A stretch of 30,562 nt of DNA, taken from the NCBI GenBank assembly GCA_937897645.1, contig CALCNV010000080.1, positions 1 through 30,562 of the forward strand, given 5' to 3'. This document shows positions 23,601-30,562 of this stretch, piece by piece. Below the pieces are notes generated by a model. It had not been told where the DNA came from. It did no database searches and saw nothing but the letters and a program-made list of their open reading frames with translations. The stretch is from an uncultured Lysobacteraceae bacterium. Lineage in GTDB: Bacteria > Pseudomonadota > Gammaproteobacteria > Xanthomonadales > Xanthomonadaceae. Each line of letters begins with the position of its first letter. The stretch's first letter is position 1. The position numbers and the translations under genes were made by a program.

Positions 23601-24495
23601 TGAATTGCGCGCCGTGGCCAATCCTGATTTGCAGGTGGGCTTCGACCGCACCACCGGCGTGCTCACCCTCAACGGCAAGGTTACTGTGCCCTCGGCCAAG
23701 CTCGACCTGGAGCGCCTGGACCAGGGCATCTCCCCATCGCCGGACGTGGTGGTGCTGGACCCGGTGGATCCGGAACGCGATTCGCGCGGCACGCCGCTGG
23801 ACATGGACTTGACCCTGGTACTCGGCGACGACGTGCGCATGGACGGCTTCGGCCTGGAAGGTTCGCTGACCGGTGAGCTGCGCGTGCGTGGCCGGCCGGG
23901 TCGCGAGATGACCGGCCAGGGTGGCCTTGACGTAGACGGTCGTTACGAAGCCTACGGCCAGAAGCTGGACATCACCGGCGGGCAATTGCGTTGGAGCAAC
24001 AGTCCGATCTCCGATCCGCGCATCAATATCCGCGCGCAGCGCGTGGTGGGCGAAGTCACCGCCGGCATCCATGTCACCGGCCTCGCCAGCCAGCCGCATG
24101 CGGAAGTGTGGTCGGATCCGGTGATGCAGGATTCGGAAGCGCTCTCGTACCTGGTGCTGGGCCGTTCGCTGGCACGCGCGACCTCGCGCGAGAGCCAGCA
24201 GATCAACGTGGCCTCCGAAGCACTGTCGGCCGGCGCGGGCTTGCTGGGTTCTCAACTCGGTGCGGTGCTGGGCCTCGACAACGCAGGCGTGATGCAGTCA
24301 CGCGCGCTGGGTGGCTCGGTGTTCGGCGTGGGCAAGTTCCTGTCGCCGCGCCTGTACGTGGGCTACGGCGTGTCCATGGTCGGCAGCGGCCAGGTCATCA
24401 CCCTGAAATACCTGCTGCGCCGCGGCTTCGATATCGAGATCGAATCCAGCACCGTGGAAAACCGCGCCTCGCTCAACTACCGCCGCGAGAAATAA
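20683..24495 (+). CDS. tamB: Translocation and assembly module subunit TamB
   Basis: TamB is an inner-membrane-anchored, periplasm-spanning protein of the AsmA-like bridge class (DUF490 C-terminus) that pairs with TamA. The protein has 1270 residues (E. coli 1259). A basic cytoplasmic stretch (residues 1-30, with RTRRRARMRT) precedes a single membrane helix at about 31-55, followed by long beta-rich repeats forming a hydrophobic groove. The C-terminal DUF490 region is clear: LTGELRVRGRPGREMTGQG, YEAYGQKLDITGGQLRWSN, DPRINIRAQRVVGEVTAGIH, SDPVMQDSEALSYLVLGRS and the end LKYLLRRGFDIEIESST. The GTG at 20683 overlaps the tamA stop by 4 bases, giving coupled translation; the open frame back to 20500 is a tamA shadow. 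A REP pair follows. Confidence 0.94.
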   Translation: MSARPDDVSPQEREARIAELRTRRRARMRTLAVRSVLGMATLLLLAAVLVYWLLQTVAGRDMLLAQIIARLPTGSTLTWKSVEGPLSGPLTLRGVDFRYDQIHFTADRVYLDPDLRPLLRRRLQLDALEIDNATLDLPKDDEPFELPRWPDVLPDIKMPLAIQADKLVIDGLRVTSAREPLINVTRATGAIDIGNGYVHADRLAISSDLADFTLHGGYAPRDNFRTDLVATAVFPAPLGRTPARLGLAAHGDRAQMSAAVSGNAPAPVRATLTVVGETAPTWHFVGKTEGLDLALFGAAEDSTPLSFDLKADGKRGTMDVQGWVVYAEQKVVIDPSHLQIAGDVLTVDPLAIHALDGSATLRGRADFSDRENPDFDFHASVRDFTWGEDAANVIGADADFDFAGRLKAWTANGTATLTRAGETAKVVFDGRGNDQQVTLRRLQATMPSGTLNATGTVGWAPTLNWDLAATLAGFDPGYFAAGWDGNVSGRFTTRGTALAAPQSGFNASLNVPQLRGTLRGRPLDARGDFTLRGQQGQGDLALSLGDSRVTARGSVGTQLDINAAFSPLRLNDLLPGGAGSLEGTLKLTGARNAPNIDADLSGNGLKWNDWSAGTLSVRGRLPWQGRNGALAVQGTDINVGTVLDSLQLDARGSLQNLEVEGNAHNSLGAITLSGSAQQRNNNWQGSLDTLKLSVARGTDWTLQQPARFAQQGSNWTLSQTCLAANGGGSLCANANWPNKGINVSGEALPLTLLQPWLPRVDNREMILRGNIDLDGNVRPQGNQWAGNLDVTSSEGGLKLGAAGRRELASYKALTLSINFNPQRLQASLGSDLSGDGRIDAKVTTGWDAYAPLSGELRASTSQIFWLELFSPDLVRPQGNLDANITLAGTRAEPILGGQASLTDFKGEMPAMGITLTDGSARLIAQPDGNARIEATVRSGEGAINVQGSLGWRDTTSPLLLTVTGENFLISDTRELRAVANPDLQVGFDRTTGVLTLNGKVTVPSAKLDLERLDQGISPSPDVVVLDPVDPERDSRGTPLDMDLTLVLGDDVRMDGFGLEGSLTGELRVRGRPGREMTGQGGLDVDGRYEAYGQKLDITGGQLRWSNSPISDPRINIRAQRVVGEVTAGIHVTGLASQPHAEVWSDPVMQDSEALSYLVLGRSLARATSRESQQINVASEALSAGAGLLGSQLGAVLGLDNAGVMQSRALGGSVFGVGKFLSPRLYVGYGVSMVGSGQVITLKYLLRRGFDIEIESSTVENRASLNYRREK

Positions 24496-24506
24496 CCCGA
24501 TCACCT

Positions 24507-24601
24507 TGTAGGAGCTGCGCAAGCTGCGACCACGGCAACTGCGCGCTGCGAATATTCGGTGATGCGGACAATTTCCGGTCGCAGCTTGCGCAGTTCCTAC
24601 A
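24507..24601. repeat. REP pair, GTAGGAGC head, GCTGCGCAAGCTGCG hairpin
   Basis: The 25-base arms 24507-24531 and 24577-24601 pair with one mismatch; each begins TGTAGGAGCTGCG (or GTAGGAACTGCG on the right). The loop shares blocks with the copy at 7056-7151 in the opposite orientation. It separates tamB from the convergent lipoprotein gene, whose stop codon (24597-24599) lies inside the right arm. Confidence 0.9.
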
Positions 24602-25862
24602 TGGGTTTCTGCGCGACGCGTGCGCCGCGCAGCTGCGGCTTGCCGTCCACCACGTCGGTCCAGGCCAGGTAGACGCCACCCTGCCCCGCAACCAGTTGCG
24701 GGAACCCGGTCGCGCGTCCGCGCCCCTGCAGGCTCGCGACCTGCAGGCGCTGCAATTCACGCGACAGGTCCAGCGGATAGCGCGCCAGCCACAGCGACTG
24801 GCCTTTTGCGTCTTCGCGCACCCAGCTCACCCACACCGATTCGCCCTCCACCGCGATACCGACGCGGCCTTGCAGCGCTTCGCCACGGTCGATGTCCACG
24901 GGCGTTGCGAAACTGTCGCCCGCATCGCCGGAGCGTGCGACACGCAACATCGGCATGTCACCCGCCGCCGTATACCAGGCCACCCACGCCTGCGCGTCGC
25001 GCGCGTCGACGGCAGGTCCATTGACCGGACACGCCGGCATGGTCCACTGGTCGTCATGCACCTTGCGCGGTGACGTCCACGCACCGTCCTGCAGTCGCGT
25101 GGCAAGGATGTCGCGCACTTCCTTCGTGTCCCGTCCGCGATAGACCAGCAAGGCACCGCGATCGGTGAGTGCCGCCGAGGTCTGGCAACAGTCGCACGTC
25201 AGCGAATCGATCTCCGTTTCCACCGATTTGCGCAAGGTGGAATCCACACTAGCCGCACGCAGGGTCATCGCGCCACCGCCGTGTCCGTCATGTCCTTCGT
25301 GTTCGCCACCGGCCATGTTGCGTCCGTCCAGCCATGCGATGCCTATGCTGGTAGGCGACTGCGCCCATAGCGACACGAAACCGTGCTCGGTCGGTGTCCC
25401 GTCCTGGTTGACGAGCATGGCAGCGGACCAGGTCTCGCCAGCGTCCGTGGAGTTCGACAACACCACGTCATAGGCATAGGTGGCCGCAGCGCTCCTGCGC
25501 AGCCAGTGCGCCCACAGCGTGCCGTCCGCGGTCGCGGCGAGGTGCGGCGTATCGGCCCAGTTGACGAACCAGTCGTCGCCGCGCGCGATGTCCTTCGATG
25601 CACTCCATGCCTGCCCGTTGAACGATGCGAAGCGGAGAACGTGCCACTTCTCATTTTCGGTCGCGATCCACGACAGCAGCAGACGACCGTCGGGCGCAAC
25701 GATGAGATCGGGCTGCGCAGCGACACTCGACACCGGCAACTTCCATTCCAGGACTTCATGCGGAACATAAGCAGTTGCAACCGGCGGTGTCGAAACAGGC
25801 GCGACGGGATCGCCTCCACAGGCGGCCAGCAGAACGGAGAGCAATACAAGGCAATAGCGCAT
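24597..25862 (-). CDS. Sialidase-like beta-propeller lipoprotein
   Basis: A 421-residue protein. The start at 25862 puts the lipoprotein signal at the N-terminus, MRYCLVLLSVLLAAC, with Cys15 as the lipidated residue; the frame is open to 26063, but that part is REP DNA. An Asp-box (SxDxGxxW) is seen as STDAGETW at residues 138-145, and a weaker one near SGDAGDSF, which fits a sialidase/BNR-type six-bladed propeller. No catalytic arginine triad of true sialidases can be identified, so enzymatic activity is doubtful. It has a histidine- and glycine-rich loop, GEHEGHDGHGGG (about residues 187-197), and a CDCCQ motif at 223-227, suggesting metal binding. The stop codon lies in the REP arm behind tamB. 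The upstream gap holds a REP pair and then tex on the other strand. Confidence 0.82.
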   Translation of the reverse strand: MRYCLVLLSVLLAACGGDPVAPVSTPPVATAYVPHEVLEWKLPVSSVAAQPDLIVAPDGRLLLSWIATENEKWHVLRFASFNGQAWSASKDIARGDDWFVNWADTPHLAATADGTLWAHWLRRSAAATYAYDVVLSNSTDAGETWSAAMLVNQDGTPTEHGFVSLWAQSPTSIGIAWLDGRNMAGGEHEGHDGHGGGAMTLRAASVDSTLRKSVETEIDSLTCDCCQTSAALTDRGALLVYRGRDTKEVRDILATRLQDGAWTSPRKVHDDQWTMPACPVNGPAVDARDAQAWVAWYTAAGDMPMLRVARSGDAGDSFATPVDIDRGEALQGRVGIAVEGESVWVSWVREDAKGQSLWLARYPLDLSRELQRLQVASLQGRGRATGFPQLVAGQGGVYLAWTDVVDGKPQLRGARVAQKPM

Positions 25863-25924
25863 ACCGGAAGCATACCCTCTGTCATGCACGTGCCGCCGGG
25901 GAGATCGCGATTTGGAAGCGGTAG

Positions 25925-26008
25925 GTGGGAGCGGCGTCCCGCCGCGAGCTTCTAGCTCTTGCATGCAGGATCCAGGATCAATAGCTCGCGGCGGGACGCC
26001 GCTCCCAC
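25925..26008. repeat. REP pair, GTGGGAGC head, GCGGCGTCCCGCCGC hairpin
   Basis: Two perfectly complementary 26-base arms (25925-25950 and 25983-26008) surround a 32-base loop. The arm matches those at 1111-1193, 28618-28702 and the right arm at 10749-10775. It lies in the 285-base gap between the divergent lipoprotein and tex genes, an unusual site because REP pairs in this window more often follow genes. Confidence 0.92.
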
Positions 26009-26147
26009 TACACCACATCCACGACGCCGACCTCACGATCACAACGCTTTGCCAAACCTGCATTTTCCTTGCCTGTCAACGGGTTTCCACGGCGTCCAGT
26101 GACGGCCACAATCCACTCCTACTTCCTGATCCAACCGAACGGACGCA

Positions 26148-28505
26148 ATGCAAGACACCAAGCAGCAACTTGCCCAGCACATCGCCCGCACCATCGCCGA
26201 AGAAATCGGCGCGCAGACCGCGCAGGCGCTCGCCGCCATCGCATTGCTGGACGAAGGCGCCAGCGTTCCCTTCATCGCGCGCTACCGCAAGGAAGTCACC
26301 GGCGGCCTGGACGACACCCAGCTGCGCAACCTGGAAACACGATTGACCTACCTGCGTGAACTGGAAGACCGCCGCGCCACCGTGCTGGCCAGCATCCAAG
26401 AACAAGGCAAGCTGACCGACGAACTGCGCACTGAGATCGAAGCCGCCGACAGCAAGGCGCGACTGGAAGATCTTTACCTTCCCTACAAACCGAAGCGTCG
26501 CACGCGCGCGCAGATCGCTCGCGAGGCAGGCTTGGAACCGCTCGCGGATGGCTTGCTGGCCGACCCAACGCAGACTCCGGAAACGTTCGCCGCTACCTTC
26601 ATCGATGCGGAAAAAGGCGTGGCCGACGCCAAGGCGGCGCTGGACGGTGCCCGCGCGATCCTGATGGAGCGTTGGGGTGAAGATCCTGCACTCGTCGGCG
26701 AGCTGCGCAACTGGCTGGGCGATGTCGGCGTGATCCGCGCACGCGTAGCCGAAGGCAAGGAGGACGCCGGTGCGAAGTACCGCGATTACTTCGAACACAG
26801 CGAAGTGCTTGCGCGGATTCCCTCACATCGTTTGCTGGCGCTGTTCCGTGCGCGCAAGGAAGAGATCCTCTATCTCGACCTGGATCCGGGCAAGGATGCG
26901 GAAGCCGGCCATCTCTACGGCGACGGCCGCGTGGCCTTGCATGCGGGCATCAGTGACAAAGGCCGCGCCGCGGACCGCTGGTTGCTGGACAGCGCGCGCA
27001 TGACCTGGCGCGCCAAGTTGCACCTGCACCTGCTGCTGGACCTGTTCGGGCAGGCGCGTGAAAAAGCCGAGGCGGAAGCCATCACTATTTTCGGCGACAA
27101 CCTGAAAGACCTGTTGCTCGCCGCACCCGCCGGGCCGCGCGCAGTGCTGGGCCTGGATCCGGGCATCCGCACCGGCTGCAAGATCGCGGTAGTGGATGCC
27201 ACCGGCAAAGTGGTCGCCACCGACACCATCTATCCGCACGAACCACGCAAGCAGTGGGACCAGTCGGTGCACACTTTGCACAAACTATGCGCTCAGCATG
27301 GCGTGCAACTGATCGCCATTGGCAACGGCACGGCCAGCCGCGAGACCGACAAGCTGGCCGGCGAAGTGATCAGCAAGCATCCGGAACTGAAACTGCAGAA
27401 GATCGTGGTCAGCGAAGCCGGTGCATCGGTGTATTCGGCATCGGAACTGGCGGCCAAGGAATTCCCGGATCTCGATGTCAGCATTCGCGGCGCAGTGTCG
27501 ATTGCCCGCCGCCTGCAGGATCCGTTGGCGGAGCTGGTGAAGATCGAGCCCAAGGCGATTGGTGTCGGCCAGTACCAGCACGACGTGGACCCGTACCGCA
27601 TGGCGCGTGCACTGGATGCGCGCGTGGAAGACTGCGTGAACGCCGTTGGCGTGCATGTGAATACCGCCTCGGCCGCATTGCTTTCGCGTGTTTCCGGACT
27701 GTCTGCCTCGGTCGCCGAGAACATCGTGCTGCACCGCGACCAGAACGGCCCGTTCAAGCGCCGCAAGGAATTGCTGAAGGTGGCGCGACTGGGCGAAAAA
27801 ACCTTCGAGCAATGCGCCGGCTTCCTGCGCATCGCCGATGGCGACGAACCGCTGGACGCCTCTTCCGTGCATCCGGAAGCGTATCCGGTGGTGGAACGCA
27901 TCGTGAAAGACAGTGGCCGCGCGGTGAAGCAATTGATCGGCGACAGCGGCTACCTGCGCGGATTGAAGCCGGAGTCGTTTACCGACGAGCAATTCGGCGT
28001 GCCCACCGTGCGCGACATCCTGAAAGAACTGGAAAAGCCGGGCCGCGATCCCCGCCCCGAATTCAAGGCGGCGCGCTTCGCCGAAGGCGTCGAAGAACTC
28101 AAGCATCTCAAGGTCGGCATGATCCTGGAAGGCGTGGTCACCAACGTGGCCGCATTCGGTGCCTTCGTGGATATCGGCGTGCACCAGGATGGACTCGTGC
28201 ATATCTCCGCGCTGTCCGACACCTACGTGAAAGACCCGCGCGACGTGGTCAAGGCCGGCGACATCGTCAAGGTGCGCGTGCTGGAAGTGGACATCCCGCG
28301 CAAGCGCATTGCGCTGACGCGCAGGTTGGAAGATGTGCCTGTAGCGAAGCCGGTGCCGGACAACGCGCGACGCGATGCAGTTCCGCAACGCAACGGGCGA
28401 CCGCAGGCGCATGGGAAGCAGGCCGCAGCCGCCATCAAGCCGCAGCAAGCGACTATTAACAACGCCCTGGCGGCCGCCTTCGCCCGCGCCAAGAGCGGCG
28501 AGTAG
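26148..28505 (+). CDS. tex: Tex RNA-binding transcription accessory protein
   Basis: Tex is a conserved cytoplasmic nucleic-acid-binding protein that affects transcription and is related to eukaryotic Spt6. The 785-residue protein has the expected order: an N-terminal helical region with LLDEGASVPFIARYRKEVTG (residues 37-56), a YqgF/RNase H-like domain starting at VLGLDPGIRTGCKIAVVD (about 337), a helix-hairpin-helix region with VNTASAALLSRVSGLSASVA, and a C-terminal S1 RNA-binding domain (about residues 656-727) with AFGAFVDIGVHQDGLVHIS. The tail is basic and alanine/glutamine rich. E. coli YhgF is about 773 residues. The ATG at 26148 begins at the family N-terminus, with only a weak GGA upstream. 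Two REP pairs separate it from the convergent mnmG. Confidence 0.96.
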   Translation: MQDTKQQLAQHIARTIAEEIGAQTAQALAAIALLDEGASVPFIARYRKEVTGGLDDTQLRNLETRLTYLRELEDRRATVLASIQEQGKLTDELRTEIEAADSKARLEDLYLPYKPKRRTRAQIAREAGLEPLADGLLADPTQTPETFAATFIDAEKGVADAKAALDGARAILMERWGEDPALVGELRNWLGDVGVIRARVAEGKEDAGAKYRDYFEHSEVLARIPSHRLLALFRARKEEILYLDLDPGKDAEAGHLYGDGRVALHAGISDKGRAADRWLLDSARMTWRAKLHLHLLLDLFGQAREKAEAEAITIFGDNLKDLLLAAPAGPRAVLGLDPGIRTGCKIAVVDATGKVVATDTIYPHEPRKQWDQSVHTLHKLCAQHGVQLIAIGNGTASRETDKLAGEVISKHPELKLQKIVVSEAGASVYSASELAAKEFPDLDVSIRGAVSIARRLQDPLAELVKIEPKAIGVGQYQHDVDPYRMARALDARVEDCVNAVGVHVNTASAALLSRVSGLSASVAENIVLHRDQNGPFKRRKELLKVARLGEKTFEQCAGFLRIADGDEPLDASSVHPEAYPVVERIVKDSGRAVKQLIGDSGYLRGLKPESFTDEQFGVPTVRDILKELEKPGRDPRPEFKAARFAEGVEELKHLKVGMILEGVVTNVAAFGAFVDIGVHQDGLVHISALSDTYVKDPRDVVKAGDIVKVRVLEVDIPRKRIALTRRLEDVPVAKPVPDNARRDAVPQRNGRPQAHGKQAAAAIKPQQATINNALAAAFARAKSGE

Positions 28506-28523
28506 CAGCGGGCAAGCGGTATC

Positions 28524-28594
28524 GCGTAGGAGCGACGTAAGTCGCGAACGAAATTTCGCACAAGATTCAGTCGCGACTCACGTCGCTCCTACGC
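28524..28594. repeat. REP pair, GTAGGAGC head, GCGACGTAAGTCGC hairpin
   Basis: The 24-base arms 28524-28547 and 28571-28594 differ at one position. Each has the head GCGTAGGAGC and a self-complementary stem GCGAC-GTAA-GTCGC. It is the first of two adjacent REP pairs in the tex-mnmG convergent gap. Confidence 0.9.
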
Positions 28595-28617
28595 CATGCG
28601 ATTCAATTCGCGCGGTT

Positions 28618-28702
28618 GTGGGAGCGGCGTCCCGCCGCGAACTCTTGCTCCTGGATCGTGCCATGCAAAAGCTGAGGGCTCGCGGCGGGACGCCGCTCCC
28701 AC
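28618..28702. repeat. REP pair, GTGGGAGC head, GCGGCGTCCCGCCGC hairpin
   Basis: Perfect 23-base arms (28618-28640 and 28680-28702) with a 39-base loop. This is the same family as 1111-1193. It lies 23 bases after the GTAGGAGC pair at 28524-28594 and ends 13 bases before the mnmG stop codon. Confidence 0.9.
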
Positions 28703-28715
28703 GTAAAGCCTTGCT

Positions 28716-30562
28716 TCACGCCACGCGACTACGACGCGCGCGCGTCAGGTGCACCAGCAACAGTGAAATCGCCGCCGGTGTCATGCCAGGTATGCGCTGC
28801 GCCTGGCCCACGGTCTGCGGTTGCACGCGCTCGAGTTTCTGCAGCACTTCGAACGAAAGCCCGCGTACACCGGCATAGTCGAAATCGCCTGGAATAGCGG
28901 TGTCCTCGTTGCGCTGCTGGCGTTCGATCTCGTCGCGTTGGCGATCCAGGTAACCGGAGTACTTGATTCCGATCTCGACCTGCTCGGCGACTTTGGCGTC
29001 TTCCACGCCCGGCCCGATCGACGGCACCGACACCAGCTTGGCGTAGTCCAGTTCCGGACGCTTGATCATGTCCAGCACGCTGGTTTCGCGAGAGACGGCG
29101 ATTCCGAGCGTTGCTTCCACTTCGCGACCCAGCGCGTTGCCCGGCGTGACCCAGATCGAACGCAGGCGTTCATTCTCTCGCGCAATGGCCTCGCGCTTGG
29201 TGGCGAACTTTTCCCAGCGCAAATCATCGACCAGGCCAAGGTCGCGACCGGTTTCAGTAAGACGCAGGTCCGCATTGTCCTCGCGCAGCTGCAGCCGGTA
29301 CTCGGCGCGACTGGTGAACATGCGGTACGGCTCTTTGGTGCCATGCGTGATGAGGTCATCGATCAACACGCCGATGTAGGCTTCATCGCGACGCGGGCAC
29401 CAGGCTTCTTTCTGCTGCATATGGCGTGCGGCATTCAGGCCGGCGATCAGACCTTGCGCGGCCGCTTCCTCGTAGCCGGTGGTGCCGTTGATCTGCCCGG
29501 CGAAGAACAGGCCGGCGACCGCCTTGGTTTCCAGCGAGGATTTCAAGCCGCGTGGATCGAAGAAGTCGTATTCGATGGCGTAGCCGGGACGCGTGATGTG
29601 CGCGTTCTCCATGCCGCGGATGCTGCGCACCAGCTCCAGTTGCACATCGAACGGCAGCGAGGTGGAAATGCCGTTCGGATAAATTTCGGTGACGTCGAGA
29701 CCTTCGGGCTCGACGAAGATCTGGTGCGAGGCTTTCTCTGCGAAACGCACGACCTTGTCTTCGATGGACGGGCAGTAACGCGGACCGATGCCTTCGATCT
29801 GGCCGCTGTACAACGGCGAACGATGCAATGCATTGCGGATAATTTCGTGGGTCTGTTCGCTGGTGTGGGTAATCCAGCACGACACCTGGTGCGGATGCTG
29901 CGAGACGTCGCCGATGAAGGACATAACCGGCAGCGGATCGTCGCCGGGCTGTTCTTCCATCACCGAGTAGTCGAGCGAGCGGCCGTCGATGCGCGGCGGC
30001 GTGCCGGTCTTCAGGCGATCGACGACGAACGGGCCTTCGCGCAATTTGTGTGCAAGCGCGGTCGCAGGCGGATCACCTGCGCGACCAGCGGCGTACTGGG
30101 TTTCACCGACGTGGATCTTGCCCGCGAGGAAGGTGCCGGCGGTCAGCACCACCGACGGCGCGTCGAAACGCAGGCCGGTCTGGGTAATCACGCCACGCAC
30201 GCGATTGTTTTCAATGACGAGATCGTCGACCGCAGCCTGGAACACGGTCAGGTTGGGCTGCGCTTCGACGATGCGGCGGATGGCGCTGCGGTAGAGCGAG
30301 CGATCCGCCTGGCAGCGGGTGGCGCGCACGGCCGGGCCCTTCGAGGCATTCAGCGTGCGCCACTGGATGCCGGCTAGGTCGGCGGCATGCGCCATGACCC
30401 CGCCCAGCGCGTCGATTTCCTTGACCAGATGGCCCTTGCCGATGCCGCCAATGGCCGGGTTGCAGCTCATCGCGCCCACCGTTTCCACGTTGTGGGTCAG
30501 CAACAGAGTGCGGGCACCGGCGCGCGCGGACGCCAGCGCGGCCTCGGTGCCGGCGTGGCCGC
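28716..30562 (-). CDS. mnmG: tRNA uridine-5-carboxymethylaminomethyl enzyme MnmG, N-terminus outside window
   Basis: MnmG (GidA) is a FAD protein that, with the GTPase MnmE, modifies wobble uridine 34 (carboxymethylaminomethyl) in tRNAs. The visible part is about 615 residues. It begins in the FAD-binding region (GHAGTEAALASARAGARTLL), followed by SCNPAIGGIGKGHLVKEIDA, GRSGDPPA-type loops, the FAD-motif GTFLAGKIHVGE, RPGYAIEYDFFDPRGL, FFAGQINGTTGYEEAAAQGL and the C-terminal helical domain with YSGYLDRQRDEIERQQ. No stop codon interrupts the frame at the window edge; a TTG at 30503 looks like a start but lies inside the conserved FAD domain. The gene is convergent with tex, with two REP pairs between the stop codons. 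Confidence 0.96.
   Translation of the reverse strand, partial: GHAGTEAALASARAGARTLLLTHNVETVGAMSCNPAIGGIGKGHLVKEIDALGGVMAHAADLAGIQWRTLNASKGPAVRATRCQADRSLYRSAIRRIVEAQPNLTVFQAAVDDLVIENNRVRGVITQTGLRFDAPSVVLTAGTFLAGKIHVGETQYAAGRAGDPPATALAHKLREGPFVVDRLKTGTPPRIDGRSLDYSVMEEQPGDDPLPVMSFIGDVSQHPHQVSCWITHTSEQTHEIIRNALHRSPLYSGQIEGIGPRYCPSIEDKVVRFAEKASHQIFVEPEGLDVTEIYPNGISTSLPFDVQLELVRSIRGMENAHITRPGYAIEYDFFDPRGLKSSLETKAVAGLFFAGQINGTTGYEEAAAQGLIAGLNAARHMQQKEAWCPRRDEAYIGVLIDDLITHGTKEPYRMFTSRAEYRLQLREDNADLRLTETGRDLGLVDDLRWEKFATKREAIARENERLRSIWVTPGNALGREVEATLGIAVSRETSVLDMIKRPELDYAKLVSVPSIGPGVEDAKVAEQVEIGIKYSGYLDRQRDEIERQQRNEDTAIPGDFDYAGVRGLSFEVLQKLERVQPQTVGQAQRIPGMTPAAISLLLVHLTRARRSRVA

Noticed and set aside
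24597..26063. Longer form of the lipoprotein starting at 26063
   Set aside because: It would translate the REP pair at 25925-26008 and place the lipoprotein signal internally.
1111..28702. A CRISPR array or tandem repeat cluster
   Set aside because: Repeats are dispersed inverted pairs in intergenic gaps, with no regular spacing and no unique spacers between direct repeats.
28821..30377. 518-codon plus-strand open frame
   Set aside because: It is a shadow of mnmG, which shows all FAD-domain motifs on the minus strand.
1..30562. A new defence, secretion or biosynthetic system
   Set aside because: Nearly all genes are recognisable housekeeping or envelope genes; no nuclease, toxin, reverse transcriptase, helicase cluster or biosynthetic cluster is seen. 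The unusual content is in the repeats and in glyS.

Overview
The window reads as a stretch of core chromosome from a GC-rich gammaproteobacterium of the Xanthomonadales (Lysobacteraceae, e.g. Pseudoxanthomonas, Luteimonas or Lysobacter). The evidence is the high GC, GTG starts with 4-base overlaps, separate glyQ and glyS genes, the PlsB/TtcA/RdgC/HemH/TatABC/TamAB/Tex/MnmG complement, and many short palindromes with a GTAG/GTGG head of the kind known from Stenotrophomonas and Xanthomonas. I see no rRNA, tRNA, CRISPR array, phage or insertion-sequence transposase.

Layout. 1-3890: a lipoprotein of unknown function, then plsB (first acylation step of phospholipid synthesis). 3894-5107, minus strand: a FeeM-like acyltransferase, a 293-base gap, and a small DUF465 coiled-coil protein. 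5175-8672, plus strand: ttcA (tRNA 2-thiocytidine), rdgC, a YgjP-like metallopeptidase-fold protein and a two-helix membrane protein. 8715-10546, minus strand: hemH and an alpha/beta hydrolase, overlapping by 4 bases. 10910-13228, plus strand: a secreted SYLF/Ysc84 protein and the tatABC export operon. 13322-14989, minus strand: a BPSS1780-type membrane protein and a class I glutamine amidotransferase. 15063-18683, plus strand: glyQ, a cupin and glyS. 18920-24495, plus strand: the tamA-tamB envelope module. 24597-25862, minus strand: a sialidase-like beta-propeller lipoprotein. 26148-28505, plus strand: tex. 28716 to the window end, minus strand: mnmG, cut off by the window edge.

The genes are mostly housekeeping, with a strong envelope theme (PlsB, Tat, TamAB, lipoproteins). 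The unusual part is the repeat content. Nine REP-type inverted pairs share the head GT(A/G)GGAGC or close to it but carry six different hairpin stems. One pair is nested inside the loop of another (10593-10775). One pair, arranged inside-out, lies in frame inside glyS (18198-18259) and so is translated as part of glycyl-tRNA synthetase beta. Just upstream, glyS has a low-GC patch (17941-18120, 84 of 180 bases G or C by hand count) with foreign-looking codons. Other palindromes supply the C-termini of TtcA and of the cupin. Several starts (plsB, tamA, possibly ttcA) lie directly behind -10-like hexamers, which suggests leaderless or nearly leaderless mRNAs.
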